Both the position numbers and the translations under genes were made by a program. A stretch of DNA of 64,000 nt from an uncultured Eudoraea sp. (GTDB lineage Bacteria > Bacteroidota > Bacteroidia > Flavobacteriales > Flavobacteriaceae). Shown piece by piece: positions 19,376-26,242 of this stretch; within the stretch, counting starts at the first letter, position 1, and each line of letters begins with the position of its first letter. The notes below the pieces were generated by a model, which saw nothing but the letters and a program-made list of their open reading frames with translations, ran no database searches and was not told the DNA's origin. The DNA lies in NCBI RefSeq assembly GCF_947260015.1, contig NZ_CAMYOM010000003.1, positions 124,001-188,000 on the forward strand, written 5' to 3'.

Positions 19376-19407
19376 TTTGTTTGACTATATTTGTATAACT
19401 TTAAACA
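19376..19407 (+). promoter_or_regulatory. Shared promoter/operator A of the photolyase cluster
   Basis: The layout is TTTGTTT, 18 bases, TTAAACA. The same 32-base layout recurs at 26154-26185. TTTG at 19376 can serve as the -33 element. TAACTTTA at 19396, 16 bases further on, is one base off the -7 consensus TAnnTTTG. The inverted half-sites TGTTTrA and TTAAACA overlap these two elements, as expected for a regulator that acts at the core promoter. It ends 9 bases before the first gene. Confidence 0.6.
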
Positions 19408-19416
19408 ATATTAATT

Positions 19417-19644
19417 ATGGACATTTTAAAAGAAGCATTTGCTTTAGAAAACGCCAAGATGAGCGGTATGACCACAAGTAATCGAGTTGAAACTTCCAGA
19501 GAGGCTAAACGCATCATTTTGGCCATCAATGAAATTTACAAGGAAACGAAGGATACAAGCCTGATGGATGTTATGAAGCGACTTACCGCAAAGAAGAAAA
19601 AAATTGATAAACGCCTGAAAGGCAGACAGCCCGATGCTTTCTAA
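19417..19644 (+). CDS. Hypothetical protein, first gene of the photolyase cluster
   Basis: 75 residues, soluble, predicted helical and very basic at the C terminus (RLTAKKKKIDKRLKGRQ). No known domain is recognised. The basic tail could bind nucleic acid, but this is a guess. It begins right after operator A and is followed after 27 bases by the Lacal_2735 gene, so it probably belongs to the same light/UV-response transcript. Confidence 0.65.
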   Translation: MDILKEAFALENAKMSGMTTSNRVETSREAKRIILAINEIYKETKDTSLMDVMKRLTAKKKKIDKRLKGRQPDAF

Positions 19645-19671
19645 AGAATACACTTTATATAAATTTAAAAT

Positions 19672-19836
19672 ATGATCGGACTATTTAAAAAGAAATCGGA
19701 AAAAGAAAAACTACAAGAGCAATATGCAAAACTCTTAAAAGAAGCACATGGTCTTTCTACCACAAATAGAAAGTTAAGCGACCAAAAAGTATTTGAAGCA
19801 GAAGAAGTGATGAAGCATCTAGAAAAATTAAAATAA
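19672..19836 (+). CDS. Lacal_2735-family small protein
   Basis: 54 residues. The stretch MIGLFKKKSEKEKLQEQY, then LLKEAHGLSTTNRKLSDQK, matches the small flavobacterial family called Lacal_2735. It is a short, charged helical protein of unknown function. ATG start, 8-base gap to the next gene, same strand as the cluster. Confidence 0.75.
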   Translation: MIGLFKKKSEKEKLQEQYAKLLKEAHGLSTTNRKLSDQKVFEAEEVMKHLEKLK

Positions 19837-19844
19837 TCCTCATT

Positions 19845-20261
19845 TTGAGCATTGCAGAAAAGAAAAAACCAGATAATGTGGTTTTCAATGTAGCAAATCA
19901 AACCTATGAAGCCGCATTAAAACCCTATGCGACTAATGTTGGTGCCCCTGTAATTACAGCAACCGATACCCTTGCATGGAAAAATAGAAGTATCAATAAA
20001 GTAAATCATAAAGTTCAAACAAAATATCTGGAACTGAAAGCCGAATACGAAAAAATGATGGAAGAGTTTGAATACAACAACCTTATTTTCAGTGCAAAAT
20101 TCTCGTTTGAGCCAATAATTGGAGAAACCTATCATTTATATAAAAGGGGAAATGGAGAATCGTTTCTTTCCATCATTGAGCCTGACCAATGCAGCTTCAA
20201 TGCGCTAGGCAGTTTCTATTTAAATTCAGACCAGATTTGGGAAAAAACGGTACAACTTTGA
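19845..20261 (+). CDS. DUF2452 protein
   Basis: 138 residues. Conserved stretches KPDNVVFNVANQTYEAAL, PYATNVGAPVI, KYLELKAEYEKMMEEFEYN and GETYHLYKRGNGESFLSII identify DUF2452, a soluble family of unknown function often found beside photolyase genes in marine flavobacteria. The start is a TTG at 19845, since the conserved N terminus begins immediately after it and no ATG is available. Its stop overlaps the TTG of the next gene. Confidence 0.8.
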   Translation: MSIAEKKKPDNVVFNVANQTYEAALKPYATNVGAPVITATDTLAWKNRSINKVNHKVQTKYLELKAEYEKMMEEFEYNNLIFSAKFSFEPIIGETYHLYKRGNGESFLSIIEPDQCSFNALGSFYLNSDQIWEKTVQL

Positions 20262-20545
20262 TTCAAGCTAGGGAATTCACAGAAAGAGAGTTAGACCGTA
20301 TCATAGAGATGGCTTGGGAAGACCGTACTCCTTTTGAAGCCATACACTTTCAGTTTGGATTACCCGAAAAAGAAGTAATTAAACTTATGCGAGCCAATCT
20401 GAAGGAATCCAGTTTTAAACGCTGGCGTAAACGCGTAAACAGCGGCGTAAGTCAAAAACATTTAAAAAAGCGCAATCCAGATATTACGCGATTTAAATGT
20501 TCGCGACAAAAAGCTATTTCAGGAAATAAAATCAGTAAACGCTAA
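20258..20545 (+). CDS. TIGR03643-family protein
   Basis: 95 residues. The motif FTERELDRIIEMAWEDRTPF, followed by EAIHFQFGLPEKEVIKLMR and the C-terminal SRQKAISGNKISKR, is diagnostic for TIGR03643. This family co-occurs with bacterial cryptochromes and photolyases, and its role is unknown. The first half looks like a helix-turn-helix. I start it at the TTG at 20258, which overlaps the DUF2452 stop (TTGA), not at the upstream ATG at 20189, whose extra residues are only an overlap with DUF2452. Its stop shares one base with the next ATG (TAATG). Confidence 0.82.
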   Translation: MIQAREFTERELDRIIEMAWEDRTPFEAIHFQFGLPEKEVIKLMRANLKESSFKRWRKRVNSGVSQKHLKKRNPDITRFKCSRQKAISGNKISKR

Positions 20546-21663
20546 TGAATGATTTGTTTGAAAATCAAATACCATTGTTTCCTACTACTTACAATGAAAT
20601 AGAACAACGTATTCGCGATATCAATCCTCTAAAGTATGGTAAAACTAGAAATTTCATAGATGGTGCGGTAACACATCTATCACCCTATATTTCTCGTGGT
20701 GTTATTTCTACAAAACAGATTCTTTCCGAAATATTAAAACGAGGGCATCAACCTGAGGCTATTGAAAAATTCATTCAAGAACTCGCATGGCGCGACTACT
20801 GGCAACAAGTTTGGATTGCTAAAGGCGATGACATCAATTCGGATTTAAAAAATAAACAAAACCCTATTTCAAATACGGATATTCCAGAGGCTATTGCAAA
20901 TGCATCTACAGGAATTGAAGCCATAGATACCGCCATTACAAACTTTTACAGTACCGGGTATTTGCACAATCATCTAAGAATGTACATAGCATCCATAGCT
21001 TCCAATATAGGTCAATCACACTGGAAGCTTCCAGCCCAATGGATGTATTTTCATTTGCTTGACGCGGATTGGGCAAGCAACGCCCTAAGTTGGCAATGGG
21101 TGGCAGGATCCAACAGTAACAAGAAATATTATGCTAATCAAGATAACATCAACAAATACGCTTATACCGATCAAAAAGGCACTTTTTTAGATGTGCCGTA
21201 CGAAACATTCCACACCCTTGAAATTCCAGAGGTATTATTGGCTACCACTGCTCTTGAACTAACAACAACATTGCCCCTATCAAAGGGTATTTCAGTAAGT
21301 GATACACTACCAACACTGCTCTATAATTTTTATAATTTAGACCCTTGTTGGAAAAATGACATCGAAGCAAACAGAATCCTATTGTTAGAACCATCGCATT
21401 TCAAGCACTATCCAGTTTCACAGAACTCGATGGATTTTGTGTTGGCGCTTTCAGAAAATATCGAGAACATTCAAATATACGTTGGCGAGTTCGATGAATT
21501 GGTAGCCGCATACCCGTTGTTTAACATCCATTACAAAGAACATCCACTAAATGGGCATTATAAGGGCACGGAAGAGCCTAGAGATTGGATGTTCGATATC
21601 AAAGGGTATTACCCATCATTCTTTGCCTTTTGGAAGAAGTGTAAAAAACAACTGACCTATTGA
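20545..21663 (+). CDS. Antenna-less photolyase/cryptochrome FAD-domain protein
   Basis: 372 residues. It opens directly with the FAD-binding domain of the photolyase/cryptochrome superfamily and has no N-terminal alpha/beta antenna domain. The FAD and active-site stretches are at about 141-200: [30 protein letters not shown] and [17 protein letters not shown]. These keep Asn179 and Trp183 at the places of N378 and W382 of the E. coli enzyme. Residues from about 228 to 372 form an extra C-terminal region with hydrophobic strands ([19 protein letters not shown]) that could be another alpha/beta domain. DNA repair or light sensing are both possible. Coupled to its neighbours by one- to four-base overlaps. 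Confidence 0.85.
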   Translation: MNDLFENQIPLFPTTYNEIEQRIRDINPLKYGKTRNFIDGAVTHLSPYISRGVISTKQILSEILKRGHQPEAIEKFIQELAWRDYWQQVWIAKGDDINSDLKNKQNPISNTDIPEAIANASTGIEAIDTAITNFYSTGYLHNHLRMYIASIASNIGQSHWKLPAQWMYFHLLDADWASNALSWQWVAGSNSNKKYYANQDNINKYAYTDQKGTFLDVPYETFHTLEIPEVLLATTALELTTTLPLSKGISVSDTLPTLLYNFYNLDPCWKNDIEANRILLLEPSHFKHYPVSQNSMDFVLALSENIENIQIYVGEFDELVAAYPLFNIHYKEHPLNGHYKGTEEPRDWMFDIKGYYPSFFAFWKKCKKQLTY

Positions 21664-23120
21664 AAAGGGATGCCGTCAATATCGTTTGGTTAAAACGTGA
21701 TCTTCGTTTGCAAGACCATGAACCTCTTTTTATGGCCGAGCAAGCAAGTATTCCGTATCTAATTATCTACATGTTCGAGCCATCCCTTATCAAGCATCCA
21801 GATATAAGTTTAAGGCATTTACAGTTTGTATATCACTCTTTAATGGCTATGAACAAAAGTCTAGAGCGGTTTAAAAGGCAAGTAGCCATTTTCTGCGGAG
21901 AGGCGACGGATGTTTTCAATTTTCTAAATGAGAAGTTCGATATAAGAAACTTGTATAGTTTTTGCGAAAGCGGCACGCAAATCACTTGGCAGCGTGACAA
22001 ACAAATTGCTGAATTTTGCAAGCAAAACAACATCTTGTGGCAAGAATCGCAACGCGACGGGATTATACGCGGTATTAAAAACAGGGATAATTGGAATAAG
22101 CAATGGCATTTAACCATGCATCGGCCCATAGTACTGAATACCTATTCAGTCTCTAAAATAGGTGTTCTAGAGCATTCATTTACCTTACCTTCAAAATTAG
22201 CAGCGCAACTACAGGCATACCCAAAACAATACCAACCTGCGGGCGAACAAAACGCATGGCGTTATTTGCATTCTTTTACCACTCAAAGAGGGTTCAACTA
22301 TCAAAAGCATATTTCTAAACCTACCGAAAGCAGAACTGCTTGCAGCAGATTGTCTCCTTATTTCGCTTGGGGAAATTTGAGTATTAAGCAAGCTTTTCAA
22401 TACATCGGTACACATCCCAACGGCACAAAAAACAGCAGGGCATTTTCTGCAATGCTTAACCGATTACATTGGCATTGTCATTTTATACAGAAGTTCGAGA
22501 TGGAATGTAGCTATGAAACCCAATGCATCAATAAAGGCTTTGAATTATTGCCACACAACAAAAATGAGGTGTTTATTAAAGCGTGGAGAATGGGCATGAC
22601 TGGTTATCCGCTCATTGATGCGTGTATGAGAGCTGTGGAACAGACAGGATGGATCAATTTTAGAATGCGCGCTATGGTAGTTTCATTTTTAACGCTCAAT
22701 CTAGACCAAGATTGGCGTGATGGAGCGTATCATCTCGCTCGGCAGTTCTTAGATTATGAGCCAGGTATACATTATCCGCAATTTCAAATGCAGGCGGGTA
22801 CAACGGGTATCAATACCGTACGCCTTTACAATCCCGTAAAAAACTCACAAGAACACGATCCTAAAGGTATTTTTATAAAAAAATGGGTGCCAGAACTTAT
22901 GAATGTTTCTGAAACCCATATTCACGAACCTTGGAAAATGACCGCCATGGAACAAACCTTTTGTAATGTAAGTATTGGTGTTGACTATCCATTACCGATT
23001 TTAGATTTAAAAGAAAGCGCACGAGTGGCCAGAGAAAAAATATGGGGACACAAAAAACATCCTGCAGTCCAAAAAGAGAAAAAACGTTTATTGCAAAAGC
23101 ACGTAAATAAAAATAACTAA
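21660..23120 (+). CDS. Deoxyribodipyrimidine photolyase/cryptochrome family protein (two-domain)
   Basis: 486 residues with both domains of a class I-type photolyase. The N-terminal alpha/beta antenna domain spans about 1-130 ([17 protein letters not shown]). The helical FAD domain follows, with [18 protein letters not shown] at 229-246 and [18 protein letters not shown] at 314-331. In the flavin-contact segment, [15 protein letters not shown] replaces the usual NNGGWQW: His371 stands at the place of N378 and Phe375 at the place of W382 of E. coli photolyase. It is therefore a divergent subclass. The start is a TTG at 21660, overlapping the previous stop (TTGA). Confidence 0.88.
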   Translation: MKRDAVNIVWLKRDLRLQDHEPLFMAEQASIPYLIIYMFEPSLIKHPDISLRHLQFVYHSLMAMNKSLERFKRQVAIFCGEATDVFNFLNEKFDIRNLYSFCESGTQITWQRDKQIAEFCKQNNILWQESQRDGIIRGIKNRDNWNKQWHLTMHRPIVLNTYSVSKIGVLEHSFTLPSKLAAQLQAYPKQYQPAGEQNAWRYLHSFTTQRGFNYQKHISKPTESRTACSRLSPYFAWGNLSIKQAFQYIGTHPNGTKNSRAFSAMLNRLHWHCHFIQKFEMECSYETQCINKGFELLPHNKNEVFIKAWRMGMTGYPLIDACMRAVEQTGWINFRMRAMVVSFLTLNLDQDWRDGAYHLARQFLDYEPGIHYPQFQMQAGTTGINTVRLYNPVKNSQEHDPKGIFIKKWVPELMNVSETHIHEPWKMTAMEQTFCNVSIGVDYPLPILDLKESARVAREKIWGHKKHPAVQKEKKRLLQKHVNKNN

Positions 23121-23121
23121 G

Positions 23122-23748
23122 ATGCACTATAGCAAACAGGACATAGCGGATTTGGATAGTATCACAAGGCTCAAAATCATTAATTCGGTCACCGGCATCA
23201 AGCCCGCAAATTTAATAGGAACCTTAGACAAGGATGGCAACACCAATCTTGCCGTATTTAGCTCCCTGGTTCATCTGGGAAGTAACCCCGCACTATTAGG
23301 CTTTATTTGTAGACCACAAACAGAAGAGGTGGGGCATACACTTGAAAATATAAAGGAAAACGGCCTGTATACCATCAATCACATTCATCCTGAGTTTATC
23401 GAACAGGCACATTATACCTCAGCGAAATTTGATAAGAACATTTCAGAATTTGCACGATGTGGGCTTACAGAGGCATATGAAAATGGCTTTGTAGCACCTT
23501 TTGTTAAAGAGAGTTACCTAAAAATGGGAATGCGTTTTAAAGAGGCTATTGCTATTCCTTTAAATGGAACGATGCTCATTATAGGTGAAATACACCATTT
23601 AATACTCCCTGAAACGGGAATGAACGATGGTGATATAGATTTAGAGCAAACCAAAAGTGTAGGTATTTCAGGATTGAATAGCTACTATGAAGTAAAGAAA
23701 ATAGCAAAATATCCATATGTAAGAGTGAATGAAGTGCCAGAATTTTAA
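23122..23748 (+). CDS. Flavin reductase family protein (FMN-binding split barrel)
   Basis: 208 residues. The stretches PANLIGTLDKDGNTNLAVFSS, PALLGFICRPQTEEVGHTLENI and GLYTINHIHPEFIEQAHYTSAKF are those of the split-barrel flavin reductase-like family. Such proteins reduce or bind FMN using NAD(P)H. Wedged between photolyase genes (one base after the previous stop), it may supply or keep reduced flavin for the neighbouring FAD proteins, which is inference from context. Confidence 0.85.
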   Translation: MHYSKQDIADLDSITRLKIINSVTGIKPANLIGTLDKDGNTNLAVFSSLVHLGSNPALLGFICRPQTEEVGHTLENIKENGLYTINHIHPEFIEQAHYTSAKFDKNISEFARCGLTEAYENGFVAPFVKESYLKMGMRFKEAIAIPLNGTMLIIGEIHHLILPETGMNDGDIDLEQTKSVGISGLNSYYEVKKIAKYPYVRVNEVPEF

Positions 23749-23751
23749 GAA

Positions 23752-23883
23752 ATGAAAAAGCAGCATCTCCCAGAAAAAATATGTGTGGTATGCCAACGGC
23801 CCTTCGCTTGGCGAAAGAAATGGGAAACGAACTGGGAGGCCGTTAAATATTGTAGCGAACGTTGCAGAAGAAATAAAGCATAA
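23752..23883 (+). CDS. DUF2256 zinc-ribbon-like small protein
   Basis: 43 residues. The four cysteines in [10 protein letters not shown] and [10 protein letters not shown], with [11 protein letters not shown] between them, match DUF2256, a tiny predicted metal-binding protein that regularly sits beside PhrB/Cry-type photolyases. Three bases separate it from the flavin reductase gene, and its stop codon directly abuts the ATG of the next photolyase. Confidence 0.85.
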   Translation: MKKQHLPEKICVVCQRPFAWRKKWETNWEAVKYCSERCRRNKA

Positions 23884-25368
23884 ATGAAAAGTGTACATCT
23901 TGTTTTTCCGCATCAGCTTTTCAAAGTCTCACCACTTTTTGAGGTAGCATCGCCTATATACATAATTGAAGAATTCTTGTTTTTTAAACAGTATCCGTTT
24001 CACAAACAGAAAATAGCATTTCACAGAGCTACGATGAAAGCCTATGAGGCATTTTTGAAATCTAAAAAAATAGAAGTTCTTTATATAGAAGCTACCAGTG
24101 CTATTGCAGATATACGAAAGCTCATTCCGGAATTGAAACGCCAAGGCATTGCGCATATCAATTACATCGACCCTGTAGACACTTGGTTGGATAGACGCAT
24201 ATGTAGTTCTTGTGCAAAACATAATATAACCACTACGGTTTTCGATTCGCCTTTGTTTTTAAATACCAAAGAAGAACTTTCCACTTTTTTCCGAAGCGAT
24301 AAGAAAAAATACCACCAAACTTCCTTTTATACAGAACAACGAAAAAAGCGAAATATCCTTATCGAACCTGATGGAAAACCCACTGGTGGAAAATGGACTT
24401 TTGATACTGAAAACCGAAAGAAGTTTCCGGCAAACAAAACGCCTCCATCCATTAAATTTCCTGATGTAGACAATTTTTATACCGAAGCTTTAGCGTATAC
24501 AGAAACGAACTTTTCAAACCATTTGGGAAGTCTTACGGAGCATTGCCTGTATCCAACTAATTTTGAAACAGCAGACGCTTGGTTTCAACAGTTTTTAGAA
24601 TACCGTTTTATGGAATTTGGTGTCTATGAAGATGCCATTGTAGCGGAGCAATCAATCCTCAACCATAGCGTGCTAACGCCTATCTTAAATGTCGGATTAA
24701 TTACGCCCAAGGAGATTGTAGAAATGAGTTTAGCGTATTCTGAAAAAAATAATGTCCCGATTAATTCTACCGAAGGTTTTATACGCCAGATAATAGGTTG
24801 GCGCGAGTTCATTAGGGGCATCTACGAAAGTCGTGGTAGTGATGAACGCACACAAAACTTTTGGGGCTTTACCAAAAAGATTCCACCGTCCTTTTATGAC
24901 GGTAGTACTGGAATTTATCCTGTAGATCAAACCATTAAAAAAGTATTGAAAACAGGCTATTGTAATCACATCGAACGCTTAATGGTTTTGGGTAATTTTA
25001 TGGTGCTTTGTGAATTCGACCCAGATGAAGTATATCGCTGGTTTATGGAGCTGTTTATCGATTCGTATGATTGGGTAATGGTACCCAATGTGTATGGAAT
25101 GAGCCAATTTGCAGATGGCGGGCTAATGGCTACCAAACCATATATAAGTGGCAGTAATTATCTAATGAAGATGAGCAACTACAAAAAAGGCGGGTGGCAA
25201 CAGATTTGGGACGGACTCTTTTGGCGTTTCATGGATACACACCGTTCCTTTTTTCTACAAAACCCAAGATTGGGAATGCTTGTACATATGTTCGATAAAA
25301 TGACGGAGGAGAAAAAGGACATACATCTTAAAAATGGTGAGGAATATCTTAAGGATTTAAATTTTTAA
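23884..25368 (+). CDS. Cryptochrome/photolyase family protein (PhrB/FeS-BCP-like, cluster ligands absent)
   Basis: 494 residues, related to the bacterial (6-4) photolyase/CryB group. The N-terminal domain begins VHLVFPHQLF. Family stretches follow: FIRQIIGWREFIRGIYES, HIERLMVLGNFMVL, and VPNVYGMSQFADGGLMATKPY. In the iron-sulfur members the next segment contains the CxxC and a further Cys that hold a [4Fe-4S] cluster. Here it reads MSNYKKGGWQQIWDGLFW (430-447), with no Cys. The only nearby cysteines are at about 360 and 376. A CSSC pair occurs in the N-terminal domain. Classification is firm, cofactor content and activity are not. Confidence 0.88.
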   Translation: MKSVHLVFPHQLFKVSPLFEVASPIYIIEEFLFFKQYPFHKQKIAFHRATMKAYEAFLKSKKIEVLYIEATSAIADIRKLIPELKRQGIAHINYIDPVDTWLDRRICSSCAKHNITTTVFDSPLFLNTKEELSTFFRSDKKKYHQTSFYTEQRKKRNILIEPDGKPTGGKWTFDTENRKKFPANKTPPSIKFPDVDNFYTEALAYTETNFSNHLGSLTEHCLYPTNFETADAWFQQFLEYRFMEFGVYEDAIVAEQSILNHSVLTPILNVGLITPKEIVEMSLAYSEKNNVPINSTEGFIRQIIGWREFIRGIYESRGSDERTQNFWGFTKKIPPSFYDGSTGIYPVDQTIKKVLKTGYCNHIERLMVLGNFMVLCEFDPDEVYRWFMELFIDSYDWVMVPNVYGMSQFADGGLMATKPYISGSNYLMKMSNYKKGGWQQIWDGLFWRFMDTHRSFFLQNPRLGMLVHMFDKMTEEKKDIHLKNGEEYLKDLNF

Positions 25369-25377
25369 AACATAAGG

Positions 25378-25803
25378 ATGGTATTTAACACAACTTACAA
25401 CAACGAAGATTACAAGATAGAAAGCACGGGTTTAGTAGGTAAAAAATTCTCTTTACTGCAACGAATCAAACAAGGCGGTATTGGTTCGAGTAGACTTATA
25501 ATTTATAAAACGAGTCCTAAATTAAATCTTGGGAAACTGAAATTTTCAGAGCTCGATTATGGCAATATTGAATTACGCCCAAAAGGCGTCATTGTACATT
25601 ATACTTGTAAATTAGAACGTTTTTCGTGGATTATTCCTTATTATCGTTTGGTCATCTATAATGCACAGTCTTTTAGCATTCACGCCAATGGAAACTTCAT
25701 CCAGTTTTTAAAAAACAAAAACTACATTGAAAACAAAAAATTTATAGATAGAATGGTTCAGCTTAAAAACGATTTTTTACAGCTGGAATATTATGATTAT
25801 TAA
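25378..25803 (+). CDS. Hypothetical protein downstream of the photolyases
   Basis: 141 residues, soluble, no signal peptide, rich in Lys, Tyr and Ile. No known domain is recognised. A hydrophobic/aromatic stretch in the middle (RFSWIIPYYRLVIYN) suggests a beta-rich fold. Nine bases after the cryptochrome gene on the same strand, so probably the last gene of the operon. The 95-bp duplicated segment starts five bases after its stop codon. Confidence 0.65.
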   Translation: MVFNTTYNNEDYKIESTGLVGKKFSLLQRIKQGGIGSSRLIIYKTSPKLNLGKLKFSELDYGNIELRPKGVIVHYTCKLERFSWIIPYYRLVIYNAQSFSIHANGNFIQFLKNKNYIENKKFIDRMVQLKNDFLQLEYYDY

Positions 25804-25808
25804 AACAC

Positions 25809-25903
25809 TTGAACAAACTTCTAAAACGAAAAACCTTATCTGAAATATTTGAAGAAGAAGAAAAAACCACGATGTCTTATTTAATGGATTTTGGATTTTC
25901 CTT
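25809..25903 (+). repeat. 95-bp duplicate of part of the FAD oxidoreductase gene
   Basis: Identical to 26621-26715 except for one base (A at 25824 against C at 26636), with an offset of 812 bases in the same orientation. Its right end is fused to the truncated pterin synthase gene. It contains no start or stop that makes a gene of its own on the plus strand. Confidence 0.95.
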
Positions 25904-26128
25904 TATGAGATCAGAAAGAATTTTTGTGTCAATGACATAGCCCGTTTCTGGGTCACATTCTCCAATGACTTTTACTTCTAATTCATAATTATGTCCATGA
26001 TAATTCGGGTTGTTACATTTTCCAAAGATTTCTTCGTTCTTTGTGTCACTCCATCTTTTAATATGTAATCTATGGGCCGCATTAAAATGTTGGCAACGCA
26101 CTATTGAAGTTTTATTCATTTGTAACAT
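25877..26128 (-). pseudogene. Truncated 6-pyruvoyl-tetrahydropterin synthase/QueD family gene
   Basis: 83 codons remain where the family has about 120-140. The N-terminal half is intact: zinc ligands in FNAAHRLH and HGHNYELEV and the catalytic Cys in FGKCNNPNYHG. After KILSDLIKE the reading frame enters the antisense of the 95-bp duplicate and stops (NPKSIK). The lost part carries the remaining catalytic residues, so the product should be inactive or unstable. The likely original start is the ATG at 26119. Pterins can act as photolyase antenna cofactors, so the gene's place in this cluster makes sense. Confidence 0.85.
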
Positions 26129-26153
26129 TTATGAAATAAAAAGTATTTTATAT

Positions 26154-26185
26154 TTTGTTTAAAAATAAATATATAATGTTAAACA
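26154..26185 (+). promoter_or_regulatory. Shared promoter/operator B before the FAD oxidoreductase
   Basis: The layout is TTTGTTT, 18 bases, TTAAACA, exactly as at 19376-19407. TAATGTTA at 26174 falls 20 bases after the TTTG, the same offset as in copy A. A separate perfect -7 match (TAATTTTG) lies at 26200-26207, so the exact transcription start is uncertain. Confidence 0.55.
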
Positions 26186-26242
26186 TAAATTAAATACACT
26201 AATTTTGAAAATGACACAGCATAAGCGAAGACTAAAAAGAAA

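Noticed and set aside
20189-20257. Upstream ATG extension of the TIGR03643 protein
   Set aside because: The added residues are only a second reading of the DUF2452 gene; the conserved protein begins at the TTG at 20258.
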